64,000 nt of DNA from Nageia nagi. Taxonomy: Eukaryota > Pinophyta. The notes under the pieces are model-generated. The model worked only from the letters and a program-made list of their open reading frames with translations, was not told the DNA's origin and made no database searches. The stretch's first letter is position 1; each line of letters begins with the position of its first letter. Positions 11,545 to 23,100 of this stretch are shown in pieces. The translations under genes and the position numbers were made by a program. The DNA is taken from NCBI GenBank assembly GCA_050084985.1, contig JBITNC010000001.1, forward strand, positions 62,001 through 126,000, in the 5' to 3' direction.

Positions 11545-12037
11545 TGTTGGAATGTATAATGCATTATTGTAAAGGTTTTGTAATAATCTTCTATGTAAGT
11601 TCACTAATACTTAAGGGTATCATTTGATACCTTAAATATTTAAGTGAATATGATAATGTAACTTGTCCTACACTCCATATCATGAGCATGCACCTTAGGT
11701 AAAAGGATGTGCATATCATACTTTTTTACATTGGATAAAAGAGTGATCCAAAGAAAGATTTTGGCCTATAAATAGAAGGACCTCTCTTTGTGGTCACACA
11801 TCAATTTGTGGAGAAAATTTATGCTATAGGATAGTGTTTAGGAGTTGAGATTAGAAATTGTAAGAGTTCATATTTGAGATTAAGAGATCTAGTTAGTGGA
11901 TGTACTTTAGTGGAGGAACCATTTACATCTTGTGTCATCTTTGTGAGATTGCTTTGTGAATTTGTTAGATGTGAATTGTGAACTTTCATGAGATCTTGGT
12001 AGATTAAAATTATTTATGTTATATTACAATACCTTCA
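11545..12037 (+). mobile_element. E2 3' LTR (493 bp)
   Basis: Starts TGTTGGAATG and ends ACCTTCA. It aligns with the E6 LTRs: shared TATAAATAGA, 'gagatctagttagtggatgtac', 'aggaacca', and 'gagatcttggta' near the end. It is 493 bp against 463 and 450 bp in E6. Confidence 0.82.
11767..11774 (+). promoter_or_regulatory. E2 LTR TATA box
   Basis: TATAAATA about 220 bp into the LTR, at the same relative place as in both E6 LTRs (44856 and 52831). It is the likely core promoter of the family. Confidence 0.7.
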
Positions 12038-12119
12038 GTTCAAATGTTGATGAGAGAATAAATTGTTTAGCCATTTAAAAGGTTGAATAACTCAATATAT
12101 TGAAGAACAAAGGATTCAA

Positions 12120-12640
12120 TTATTCCATCTCAAAATCTAAATCAAGAAAACCAAAGTAGATTGCATTATTGATCTAGGTTCTCAAGAAAATTTGATTTTA
12201 AATACTATGGTAAGTTATTTGAGATTGGAAACTTTCAACCATCCAAATCCATATCCTTTGGGTTGGGTGCATTGCAATACTAGTTTACAAGTTAGTAAGC
12301 AATGTAAGTTGAAATTTGCTATTTGTGCAAAGTACATTGATAAAGTTATGGTTGATGTTGTTCCTTTAGATATTTATGGTGTTATTCTTGGCAGTCCTTA
12401 TATGTGGGATAGAGATGCCATTTATTATAGAAGATTGAATAAATTATAGTTGGTGAAAGATGGAAAGATGTTTCTAGCTAGTGCACATAAAAGTAGAAAA
12501 AAGATACCTTGGGTCACTACCAATCAGGTAAAATATTTTGTGAATACTTCTAAAAAGTTTATTCTGATCATGGTGAAAATAGGAGCCTTAGGTGAGGTGA
12601 ATCTCAAGCTATCAATGGTGTGCAAAAGAGAGGAATAGAT
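12120..12640 (+). pseudogene. E1 aspartic protease (retropepsin), partial
   Basis: Retropepsin fold residues are readable: the active-site stretch IDLGS at about 12170 (Gypsy proteases have Asp-x-Gly-Ser/Ala), then a long open piece 12192-12449 with DIYGVILGSPYMWD, which matches the conserved ILG-x-P/D-x-x motif at the protease end. Protease cuts the gag-pol polyprotein. It is the first E1 coding sequence right of E2, so E2 landed between gag and protease. The following piece to 12638 continues the linker towards RT. Confidence 0.78.
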
Positions 12641-12769
12641 GCAAATTTTGGTTCAAAAGTTTACTAACTTGTTTGTAGAGCTACAAGGATTACCTCCTAT
12701 GTAGGATATACATCATGATATTTAGTTGTTACCTAATGCTTCATTGCTCAACATAGCTTTGTATTGGTA

Positions 12770-13500
12770 ATCATTTTTGAAGCAAGGGGAGATAAGGAGG
12801 TAGATTTAGGAGTTGCTTAATCATGGAGTGATTAGACCAAGTACATCTCCATGTGTATCACCTATTATTTTGGTTTCCAAAAAAGATCAAACTTGAATAA
12901 TGTGCATTAACTATAGAGAATTAAACAAAATCATCAAAAAAAATCACTATCCTTTGCCTAAGATAGATTATCTTTTAGATCAGTTGCAAGGGGTAAGATT
13001 CTTCACAAAACTAGACTTGAGGAGTGGATATCACCAAGTTAGAATCAAGGAGAAGGACATTTGAAAGACTACTTTCAAGATAAGACAAGGCCTATTTGAG
13101 TGGCTTATTTTTCCATTTGGTTTGTGCAATGCACCAACTATTTTATGAGGGTAATAAATGATATGATTCATCTATTTATTGATTCTTTTATTGTTGTAAT
13201 CTTAGATGATATTCTTTTTTATAGTTCTACTTGAGAAGAACATATTGTACATGTTACATAAGTGCTTCAAACTTTTCATAGAGAGAAGATATTATTGAAA
13301 CATTCAAAATGTGAGTTTGGCAAAGAGTCTTTGGTGTATTTGAGCCATGTTATTGGTCATAGATAACTTAAGATAGATCTTAGTAAAGTAAGTGCTATAG
13401 TAGATTGGCCAATGCCATCTAATGTAACTCAAGTAAGGATTTTCTCAAGTGTTGTCCAATATTTGAGAAAGTTTATTATTGATTTTTTCATATTGCTTCA
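12770..13500 (+). pseudogene. E1 reverse transcriptase, degenerate
   Basis: Gypsy RT: PSTSPCVSPIILVSKKD at about 12839, INYRELNKI at about 12907, [16 protein letters not shown] at about 13000, FPFGLCNAPT at about 13112, and the active site VVILDDIL at about 13193, with the catalytic DD intact. Stops follow at several Trp/Gln/Arg positions, and the thumb region is heavily shifted. This is chromovirus-like by motif pattern, which agrees with the tail at 14577. Confidence 0.87.
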
Positions 13501-13539
13501 CCTTTATATGATGTAACTGGCAAGAGGCAAGTTTTCCAA

Positions 13540-13975
13540 TGGAGAAAATAATAATAAACATATTTTGACACTTTGAAGCAAAATATTATTACTTCACCTA
13601 TGCTAGCACTTCCTAATTTGCAAAAACCATTTGAAGTGGGGACTAATGCAAGTGACTATGTCATGGGAGCCATTTTGTTACAAGGTAAACCAATTGTCTA
13701 TCATTATGAAAAATTTAGTAGGGCTATTTTGAATTATCCTACTTATGATAAGGAAATGTATGCATTGGTTCAAGCTATTAAAAAGTAAAAAATTACTTAA
13801 TGGAAAAAGAAATAATCATCCATACTAATCATCAATCATTAAAGTATTTACAAACTCAATCAAAATTGCAACAAACTAGACACTATAGATGGATGGATTT
13901 TTTACAATAATTTCATCTTATGATCAAGTATAAGAAAGGAACATAGAATAAAGTTGTTGATATGCTTTCTAGGAA
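13540..13975 (+). pseudogene. E1 RNase H, degenerate
   Basis: Open segment 13573-13788 reads ITSPMLALPNLQKPFEV, TNASDYVMGAILLQ (the usual first catalytic Asp region is TDASD; here T-N-A-S-D), then YPTYDKEMYALVQAIK. The region after it reads TNHQSLKYL and MIKYKKGT, then DMLSRKP at about 13957, the end of Gypsy RNase H ('adaLSR'). It ends where the integrase should begin. Confidence 0.84.
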
Positions 13976-14099
13976 ACCTATAACTATAGATTTTACATTA
14001 TCAATAATGTGCAATACTAATTTTGGTCCATTAGCAGTAAACAAATAGAGTCCAGTAAGTTCCCTCTCAGTGCTAAAATTTATTCTTTTTCCATATAAT

Positions 14100-14960
14100 T
14101 CAATTTTAGAGGCATATTTGTAGGATCCAAATTTCCTTTCATCCTCAAATGGATGGAAAAAGTGAGGTGATGAATAGGATAGCAATTTAGCTCTTGAGAG
14201 GTTATTATGGTAAAAATCCTAAGTCTTGGGATGAACATATTAAATATATCCAACATGCATACAATAGGGCAATTCATTCTTCCATTAATAAAAGTCCTTT
14301 TGAGACTTCTTTTGATTATTTACCATATTCACCTTTTGATTGTGTATTTGGGAAGCAAAGGGATGAAGAAGATTTACTTGAGAAAGAGGAAAAGCAAGCT
14401 AAAAAATTTGTTGAAAATATTAGGTAAATTCATTTGAAAGTCTAAGAGCAACTTGAGACAAGCCAAGCCAAGTACAAGATGAGACATAACAAACATAAAG
14501 TTGACCATAATTTCATGTGGAAGACCATTTTTGGTTTCATCTTAGTAAGGAGAGGTTGTAAGGACTAGCCAAGAAGTTGAAACCTATAAGGTATAGACCA
14601 TTTGAGATTGTGGAGCAAGTAAGTGAGAATGCTTTTAGATTGGAACTTTTGGAATATATGAATATATATTTAGTTGTGAATGTTAAGCATTTGAAATTGT
14701 ATGAGCCATCTATTTTGACTAAATATGAAGTGGGTTCAAATAATATTTTACCATATATTGATGACTTAGCTGCTAACACTATGGATGAACTCAAAGAGGA
14801 CACCATATTGGAAAAGAAGGTTTGTGCTACAAGAAGAGTTGGAATAGAGCTGTGGTTGGTTGGATTGAAGGGATAGAATCCCAATAAAGCTAAGTGGATG
14901 GATAGGTCTAGATTTGAGGATTTGTTTCCTCATTTATGTATTTTTAGGACCAAATGCTTC
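14100..14960 (+). pseudogene. E1 integrase C-half and chromodomain-like tail
   Basis: The zinc finger and the first two catalytic Asp residues are absent: sequence passes from RNase H to HPQMDGKSEVMNR (about 14140), which holds the catalytic Glu. Then come YGKNPKSWDEHIKYIQHAYN (14207 on) and SPFETSFDYLPYSPFD. A second frame at 14577-14876 reads the integrase C-terminal SH3-like part, then IDDLAANTMDEL, DTILEKKVCATRR and WLVGLKG, a pattern seen at the end of plant chromovirus Pol. An internal deletion of several hundred bases at about 13975-14100 removed the core. Integrase inserts cDNA into chromosomes. Confidence 0.8.
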
Positions 14961-14966
14961 CCTATT

Positions 14967-14975
14967 GGGGAGGAG
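14967..14975 (+). promoter_or_regulatory. E1 polypurine tract
   Basis: GGGGAGGAG, all purine, directly abutting the TGAT start of the 3' LTR. Confidence 0.9.
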
Positions 14976-15706
14976 TGATACAAATTGGATCATGTTAGGT
15001 TATCTTTTTAGGAGTAGTACTTAGTCTAAAGGTACCTATTCTTGAAGATAGATCAAATACCAAAATTTAGAGTTAATATATATTTAATTTTAGGCCACTA
15101 GTGGTATGCAAAAATCTGAATCTATATCACCATCAGCATATAATTTGATGAGTCAATAATGGGAGTCGAAGGGATGATGTGTTAGGCAGAGGAACTATTT
15201 TAGATTCCATAATCGATGTCAAGGAGGTGTTTTTAAGGTTATTAAAGGCTTCTTAAAGAGCATACCACACCCCATATTTTTCAAAGGGATTTTTGAGAGA
15301 GTTATAATTTTGGGATTGTAAGATTTGAAGGAAGACCAAGAGTCATTCTAGAATTTTGTAGTTATGAGATTGTAATTTCTTCTTACTATAGGAGGTTACA
15401 TTAATTATAGAATATTGTATTACCATTATATTTATAGTATTTTTCTAATCATATAATATTTTAATTTTCATAGAAAATGAGAAGAGAAGCCCCTAATTCG
15501 ATGCTGGATTAGCCTACATTTGATGAACTAAGGTAAAATCATTATGTTGATCTTATTATGTATTTAAGATTGCTAATTTGTGGTTCATATTATGCAATTT
15601 TCAAATTTATATGCAATTTGTATAATATCATAATGGTTAACTATTTTTGTTCAAATTTATAAGTGAGGATATAAGTATGCTATAAGCATTTGGTGATTAC
15701 AAATCA
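14976..15706 (+). mobile_element. E1 3' LTR (731 bp)
   Basis: TGATACAAATTGG to GATTACAAATCA. Full-length partner of 3625-4355 with the same length. It is followed at once by TTGAT. Confidence 0.92.
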
Positions 15707-15711
15707 TTGAT
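15707..15711. repeat. Target-site duplication of E1, right (TTGAT)
   Basis: Identical to 3620-3624. Confidence 0.9.
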
Positions 15712-15975
15712 AGATTGCTGAAGTGAAGCTGAGTGCATTAGAGTAGTTGATGATACATTTATAGAGAAGAGATCTCTCATAAACCACAATAAATTATATT
15801 TGTGAAAGTGCCAAAGAGGCACTTTTGAAATCAAAAATTCAAATAGTACAAATATCCTATTAAGGTAACATAAAAATGTAATATAACATTCATTAGTATT
15901 AATGAAATTCATCTATCTAGCAGGTTGCATTTTTCTATTGATAGGTTGTAACATATCTTGTCTTGCATGCTTGCA
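15712..15975 (+). mobile_element. E3 left LTR, second part
   Basis: Continuation of 2863-3624. It ends 'cttgcatgcttgca', then the motif AGGTTACTTTTTGGGTA. The other E3-family LTR at 53700-53839 ends with a similar 'atatcttgtctt' and is followed by the same motif. Both contain a 'gtgccaaagaggca' or 'gaccacaaaggct' stretch about 150-200 bp before the end. Confidence 0.5.
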
Positions 15976-15992
15976 AGGTTACTTTTTGGGTA
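15976..15992 (+). promoter_or_regulatory. E3 post-LTR motif, possible primer-binding site
   Basis: AGGTTACTTTTTGGGTA. Sixteen of its 17 bases recur at 53840-53856 directly after the other LTR end, where the first base is T (TGGTTAC...). The TGG start and position fit a primer-binding site, but I cannot name the tRNA. Confidence 0.45.
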
Positions 15993-16439
15993 TAACATTA
16001 TGAATAAGAACCTCGATATACAATTGAAATTTATTACCAATTACAATATGATAAAATAGGATTCAAATATAAAGGTAAGAACAAAAAAGAATCTCATTAT
16101 GAAATAGTCAAACTAGAAACAAAAAAGCTTGAATATAAAGAATTATATGAAACTTTTGAATGTATACCAAACCAAGATAATTTAGAATCTGATATGTTAT
16201 ATTTAAAAAATTTATTCTCTAACATTATATCAATTAATATGGTTTAAATTGAAATAATATCTAATTGAAGTTTAGAAAAAATATCTTATGATTGATATGG
16301 AAGTGACGAGTTTGAACCATTAAGTCCATTAAGCTTGAGTAGCTCTTTATCATACTTCATGGTAGATGAAGACACTATGAATTTTACACTTATCTCTAAT
16401 TAAACTACAATATAAGAATTCAAAGATATATATACTATG
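15993..16439 (+). other. E3 leader; gag and protease missing
   Basis: About 450 bp of AT-rich sequence without a recognisable frame between the post-LTR motif and the linker before RT. A complete Tat element would have gag and protease here, so both appear deleted. Confidence 0.5.
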
Positions 16440-17851
16440 CTACAAACCTCTAAATTCATCATAAATACAACCTTGGAAGATAAAGATCTAGGTGAAGATG
16501 AAGAGTGCAACTTAAATGATAACAATTGGATTCCAGTACCTTATCAGTTGGAAGAGGGGTTTCATATGCTAATTGAAGAAACCATCAAAGTAGATTTAAG
16601 TGATGATCCTAATAATCCAAACATTATTCAAGGAGGATAGTCACTAACCAAATATGATAGATATGAATTTGTATCTATATTTAAATAAAAATAAAAGATA
16701 TTTGCATGGTCATATGCTAATATTCCAAGATAGGATCCAAACTTGGTGGTACATAACCTAGGCATTAAAGAGGATTCTAAGCCAATTAATAGAAGTTATG
16801 CAATATGCATCCCACAATAGCACTAATGGTAAAAGAGAAACAATAAAAAATCTTAGAAGCCAAGTTCATACATCCTATTTATTATTTTGATTGTATCTCC
16901 AACATGGTGCCAGTTAAAAAGTCTAATGGAAAAATTCACATATGCATAAATTTTAGAGACTTAAACAAAGCTTGCCCTAAAGATGATTTTATGTTTACAA
17001 ACATTAATAATTTGGTTGATTTTACTATTATACATGAAATTTTATCTCTCATGGATGAATTTTTAGGGTATAGACAAATAAGAGTAGCACCATAAGATCA
17101 ACATAAAATAACTTTCATAACACCTCAGAGAACATTTGGTTATAAATTAATACCCTTTGGTCTAATGAATGAGGGAGCTACTTATTAACATGTAATGACA
17201 TATATTTTTCATGATTGCATGCATAATATTATGGAATATTATGTAGATGATGTATTAGCCAAATCTAAAACCAAAGAAGACCATCCAAAGGTACCCATGA
17301 AGATATTTGATATAACACTAGAACATAACATTTGATTAAATACCAAGAAATGTGTTTTTGGTTTCACTCCAAGAAAATTATTAGGTTTTATTATTTCTAT
17401 ATGAGGAATTAAATTATACCCTAATAAGATAAAATCATTAGTGAGTATACCTCTCCTTCAAACATAGAACATTTACAAAGCCTACAAGGTAAGTTACAAG
17501 CTATAAGATGCTTCATATCATAATTATTGGATAAATGCAAACCATTTAACAAAGTATTAAAAAAGGAGATTATATTTCATTGGGGTAATAAACAACAAGA
17601 AGCGTTTGATAAAATAAAACACTATCTTTTATCACCTTTGGTTTGAGTCCCACCTAAGGAAGGGGAACCATTCCTACTCTACATATCAGCTACCAAATTA
17701 GTGTTAGGAATTATTATTGCTCAAAAGAATAAAAATAATAATAATAAATCCATATAATATCTCAATCAAACCTTAATTGGTTATGAAATTAAGTATATGC
17801 ATATGAAAAAGTTATATTTAGCAGTTATCTTTACAACAATGAAATTAAGAC
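16440..17851 (+). pseudogene. E3 (Tat lineage) RT and RNase H start
   Basis: An open 67-codon piece (16437-16640) rich in Asp/Glu forms the linker before RT. It is followed by IFAWSYANIPR at about 16700, a hallmark of Tat/Athila RT starts. Then come VPVKKSNGKIHICINFRDLN (16904-17095 open), KACPKDDF, YRQIRVAP, FGYKLIPFGLMNEGATY and the active site YYVDDVLAKSK at about 17236, intact. RNase H begins near 17560 and runs to 17851, where it is cut by E4. It resumes in frame at 32554. Stops are scattered. The dual RNase H at 32850 confirms the Tat lineage. Confidence 0.87.
17847..17851. repeat. Target-site duplication of E4, left (AAGAC)
   Basis: AAGAC before E4, identical to 32549-32553. Removing E4 and one copy restores an uninterrupted reading frame through E3's RNase H, so the boundaries are exact. 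Confidence 0.95.
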
Positions 17852-18355
17852 TATTGATCGGTATAGTGTAACCTCAAGGGTTTGGTTTGGTCATGTTCTC
17901 CACTTCTCACAATAATATATTCCTTGAATGAATAGAATGTGGTGGGAATATGCTTGTATAAATCTTCTATTCAATCTCTGGGTTATAGGCTAGCTCCCAT
18001 ATATGTTTGAGGTCAAAAGTAATAGGAAAGAGATAAAAAGGTAAAGAGTAACAGGAAAGAGATAAATAAATGAATAACTAAAATAGGAAATTTACAACCT
18101 AGGCATTATAGCACATGTGAAAATCCATATCCAAGATCAAGAATAGTAAACTAACTCAAACTTGGGATCTCGCAATCACAATTCATAGCCACAATTTCAA
18201 GTAAACATTTCATACATAACATTCACAAAAGCAATAACAACCACTTTCATTGCAAGAGGGAAAAGTATTATTTATTTGTATTATCATATGTGAATTACTC
18301 TTACAAATCAAGCAAATTTGTTAAAATGTTTGACCTTCCTAACTTCTAAAACTTA

Positions 18356-18366
18356 GCTATTTATAC
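18356..18366 (-). promoter_or_regulatory. E4 LTR TATA-like box (left copy)
   Basis: + strand CTATTTATACA reads TGTATAAATAG on the element's strand, about 1.58 kb from the LTR start. The right LTR has the same site at 30956-30966. This would give a long U3 of about 1.55 kb with the 78-bp repeats upstream of the promoter. Confidence 0.55.
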
Positions 18367-18964
18367 AATTACCTCCCCTATTGGGTGGTTGGATCTCATT
18401 AACATACATTATTAATGAAACAACTACAATAATGTTATTTACATAAATGTTGCACCTATGCTAGATTGTAAAATATACAAATTTGAATCAATATTAACCA
18501 TCCAAATTTTCCAGATCATCTAGGGACTTGTAACTTTTGATCAACTATGTTTATAGAGCTATAATTTTTCTAACATGTCATCAATTGCTCCTTTCAAAAC
18601 CCTATAGCTGATTGAGTTTAGCACTATTGCTAATTGAAAGTGGTACTATGGTAAATTGAATAGTTATTTGAGTGCACATTGATTGATATGATTTGATTTT
18701 CTATTTATTAGCCTCCATCTACTTCTATGCAATGTTGATGATGTATACTGTGGATGTTAGTAATCATAGTAATGTTGGTTGGTAGATATTATGTTTACTT
18801 AGATCAATAAGAACTACCAATGTTATGTGGAAATGTCTTGGTGTAAAGACATTAATAGGGTTAGGGTCAAACACTTAAGATGAAGTGGACTTGGGTGTTC
18901 TTTCTCATATATTACTCTTTATTCCCTTGATGGGCTCTATGTTCTTCTTTCGATATTTTTTGAT

Positions 18965-19355
18965 GATCTAATTTTCTCTAAGACCCACTAATTTTCATAA
19001 AAAAAAGTGTGACATCATCCTTTAAAATCCCCAAGTACTATTTAAATTTTGATTTCTCTAGAACCCATTGATTTTCATAACAAAGTGTGACATCATCCTC
19101 TAAAATCCTGGGTACTATTTATATTTTGGTTTCTCTAGTACCTATTGATTTTCACAAAAAAGTGTGACATCATCCTATAAAATCCTTGAGTACTATTTAT
19201 ACTTTGATTTCTCCAAAACCTATTAATTTTCACAAAAAAGTGTGACATCATTCTCTAAAATCCTCGAGTACTATTTACATTTTAATTTCTCCAGGACTTG
19301 CTAATTTTCTCAACAATGTGTGACATCATCTTCAAAAATCGTTGGGCACTATTAG
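18965..19355 (-). repeat. Five 78-bp tandem repeats with TGACATCA (left LTR)
   Basis: Five units, each running (on the + strand) from 'tttctc' through 'attttca', GTGTGACATCAT, 'aaaatcc' to 'gtactatt'. All five have the octamer TGACATCA. Units differ by several substitutions each. The octamer may be a decayed TGACGTCA (bZIP site), as explained in the findings. Confidence 0.85.
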
Positions 19356-20149
19356 TGATCTTTGAGAATCTATAGCACCTACTATCCACTCTAGGGCCCA
19401 CTTACTTTGATTGATAATTATCATGCTTTGAAATCTTTAGGCTCTATTTACATCTTTCAAAGGTTGAACTCTACATATTTGTACAAGCCTTGGACCTTCA
19501 TGTTAATGATTTCTAGAGATTCTAAGGTGACAAGTATAATTCTGAGCAATTTTTATACATGACTTCTTAGGTGCATTTGGAGAAGATGATATGAATTTTA
19601 TGTATTTAGACTTCTAGTCATTAAGGAGTAAAAAATACAAACTTAACATAAGTGTTTTGACAAAATCTATGGGTGACCTTGTTTACATATTTCTCAGGTA
19701 TTGAAGAAAGACAAAATTTCTAAATGGATTTATTTACAAGATGATTCTTGATATTCTAAAGAATAGTAAAATGAAAAAAAGGAAAAAAGTTTAAATAATA
19801 CATGAATGAAGACTCTCAAAGAATGGAGGTTTCTTGGGTACTCTTATATACATAGCTTTCAAGTACTATGGTAAATGAAATAATAAAGAATAAAGAATAG
19901 TAGATTACCCAAATTTTGAGTATTATTTTAAAAGAATACAATCTTTTGGTAGCTCTTAGGGGTCTCTACCTACTAGAGAGAAGAACCAGTTAACTGCTAC
20001 TCCTAATGACTTATCTTGGTCCTAAAGAAGATCTGGTCATGGTTTCAATTACCACCATCATATCTTGCAAGAGGAATGCTTGCATCTTTTTATTGAGTTC
20101 ACTCAACTCTTTATAATTAGGTTGTGAGAGGATGAGGAATTGCTTGATC

Positions 20150-23100
20150 TTTTCAGTGTCTAACTTGAACCCTTCCAAGCTACTATTCAATTTCCAACAT
20201 GTAGAAATTTTTTAATGGATTTATGAGCCAATTCACTTATTTGTTGTAAATTTGAGATTTGTTTCTCAGAGAAAGAATGCTCCAAAAATTGAATGGTATT
20301 GGCTACCCAATTGGTAGCACTAACTTGTACATTTTGCTCTTCCCATATTTTGGGAGCTTTTATTTCAATCAAATAATTAAAGAATTTATTGACAAATCCC
20401 AACTTTGTTATGAGCTGGTGTTTATTTAAATCCATATTGAATACCAAAATCTAAAGATCATAGATTTCTTGGATTCTTTTCTAATAAAACTACTTAGGCC
20501 TTAGGGAGACCATTGCAAACTATTTTTTATTAGAATCCTTAATCAGACTTGCATCCTCTCTAATAGTTTGTTAGATATATCTAAATTTTGCTTATGGTGA
20601 GCACATTGAGCATTAAATTCTTTAATGGCCTGGATTGCTTGTTCCTTTAGTAGGTGCAAGTGGGATAATGTTACCATTTTATCACCAACTTGCTCTACCA
20701 AGGATTTTTTAAAAATTTTCATAAGCAATAGCAACTTTGCATTATCTTCTGATAGAATCTTATTCATTACATTGATGCTTTGCATCTCAACCTTAATCTG
20801 CTTAACTTTCAGAGCATCTATCACTATAGCCTAAGCTTTTAGTTCTTTTATCATGTGATTGGTAGTGTCTAGTTGCTCTTTTGATGTAGCCATGCTCTTA
20901 TTAAGCTCTATTTTCTACTTCTCCAACTTTACAATCAAATCTTTATTTTTATTCTATAACTTGAATATTATTTATCTTTGAGGGAGCAGTATTTCTTATA
21001 TTGATCAACCTTTTTATTCAATTTTTCAATTTTAGTCTCCATTGATTGAAAACTCTTCCTAGCTACCATTGATGTGTTGATCAAGAATCTAGATTGATCA
21101 ATGGTTAGTGCACTCTACATATTCATATTTATTATAGCCATGGGAGTTAGCTCCAAATGTCCTTCTTTGAAACACATCTAAGCAATTTTAATATCTCTTA
21201 TCTCTATCACTTTGCTCAAAATTCTCGACTATTGCTCAGGTAGCACATAAGATTTATTTATAAAAGTTTCCTAATCAATGGGCTCTATAATGTGTGTAGA
21301 AAAAATAGATTTTATTTCCTCTTATGAGGTAATTGGAGTAAAAGAATGAGAAAAAATAATTTCACCTGCTATAGGTGTTTATGTTTGTTGAACTGGTTGA
21401 GGTGGCTAGGGAGGAGTTAACTACTAGACCTCTAGTTCAAGATCAACTTCTTCTATTGCCTCACCTATTTTTTTGGGGTCATCCATTGGGCTACAGTCCT
21501 TTTTCTTAAACTCATCATCATCATCTTCATAATCTCTTGGCCCTCCTTTAGATGCCATCATAGCTACTTCTCTAGACTCAAGTGCACCTTCCCCACTTGG
21601 CTGAATTTGACCTTGTTCTTCTACTGAGGTTTCCTCTTGCTACTATTCCTAGGTTTGCTTTATCCTACTAGCTTTAATGTCTTGTGGTCAATCAAATTCT
21701 TTAGGATCAAGAATTTTTCCCCTTTGGATAACCACCTTTGGGAGTTCTTCCATTACCTCTAAAGTAAAGGGATGATCAATTGTGACTATGGCCTTGTTGT
21801 GGCTAATTGGGGCCTTTTGATGGGCCTTTTCTTCTTCTCCAATTTTGGCTTCTAAGCTAGAGTTTGAATCTTTCTCTTCTTCTTAGGAGAAGGTTCCTAG
21901 GAAGAAGTGGTGGTATTCGAGGGATCCTATTTTTCCTTCTTTGAAGATTGAATGATAACAACTACTTATCTTTTCTATATTATCCTTTCCTCTACAGTGG
22001 GTTTCCCATGAAAATGAGGAGGGAGTGGCTATCCTAACTTTGGCAGTGGATCCTTAAATATTCTACCTCCCAATATTTGTCATATTTAAAATTTTTAAAT
22101 AATTCACCTTAAATGCAATGAATTTTGGTTGTGTATTCAAATCTGAATTTTTGTAAAATAATGAATTTTATTGGGACCCCACCCAAGATATGCTAATTGG
22201 GTGAGGACCTCTAGGTTGAGGGAAAAATCTTGCCTCTTATTCTCTTAATTTCTATACTTCCTTATTCCCTTCAAAGCCATCTAGGGTTTATTTAAAGGCA
22301 CAATTTCCAATTAGGATATAACTCTACCTTTTGCTTTGTTTTATTTACAAATACTCAATATGTGGCTTATTATCATGCATGAATGTCAAACATTTCTTGC
22401 TCATCCGTATTAACTGGTTCATCTCCCTTGATGGTTCATACATCCATGCAACTTCCACTTTATTCAACTTGAAATTTTGTTCAATGAATTGAGTGATGCT
22501 TTCTATACATCCTATCTCTAATAAAGTAAATTTTTTTGTAGATGCTAGTATATTTACAATGGACTTGAAATTCCCTCCAGCCCCATATTTAGTCTCTATT
22601 GCATAGATTTTCCTACCCATATCTATTGAATACAATTAGAAGGTAACATACTTATACAAAAAGAATGGTTTATCAAAATATCCATACCTTATTATCACGA
22701 TGCAATCTTTTAGGAAGTACCAATCATCAACTTTATTCCTACCTTGTAACTCTCTCACTATGCTCTTGTACAACCTATTAGGGAATTTTTCAGTCAAAAT
22801 TTTTACTACGATGGCATAAAAATTATCCATAAACTCATAATAAGACCCATGTAATTTACTCAAAATTGGTACCATCAAATCAATTGGCACCAAAGCATCA
22901 TTAGAGCTGGTCAGCTCAATTGGGAGCCTTGCCTTTACTAACTTGTCCAAATTTTGATGGACAAAAAGCCACCAAATGTAAGAAGAATGCTTGAAGTTTG
23001 ACTTCTCTATCTTGAATAGGCATCTCTTAATTTCCCTAGTTATGAAGGTCAAGAAATCATAGCAAACATGGGCCTTCAAAATATTATATGCCATGTGCAC

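Larger units (their letters stand above)
6090..12037 (+). mobile_element. E2: Copia retrotransposon lacking 5' LTR
   Basis: Ty1/Copia element inside E1. It has a leader (6090-6900) homologous to 46960-47700 of E6, gag, protease, integrase, RT and RNase H in Copia order, a 0.7-kb 3' noncoding part, a polypurine tract and a 3' LTR. E1 coding sequence resumes just after 12037 with its protease. No 5' LTR or target duplication was found, so the left boundary is uncertain (between about 4640 and 6100). E2 and E6 belong to one family. Confidence 0.8.
3625..15706 (+). mobile_element. E1: Ty3/Gypsy retrotransposon, nested host of E2
   Basis: Complete outline of a Ty3/Gypsy element: two 731-bp LTRs (3625-4355 and 14976-15706), a primer-binding site after the first, a polypurine tract before the second, and a perfect TTGAT duplication outside both. 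Internally there is a gag relic, then an inserted Copia (E2, to 12037), then protease, reverse transcriptase, RNase H, a shortened integrase and a chromodomain-like tail. The whole lies inside the left LTR of E3. LTRs match at about 85% over the first 60 bp counted by eye, with mostly transitions, so the insertion is old. The coding region is broken throughout. Confidence 0.9.
17852..19940 (-). mobile_element. E4 3' LTR (left copy, 2,089 bp)
   Basis: On the + strand it begins TATTGATCGGTATAG and ends AAAGAATACA. On the element's strand this is TGTATTC...CAATA, so one end has lost the usual TG/CA form in both copies. It matches 30424-32548 throughout and includes the 78-bp repeats and a TATA-like site. 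Confidence 0.92.
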
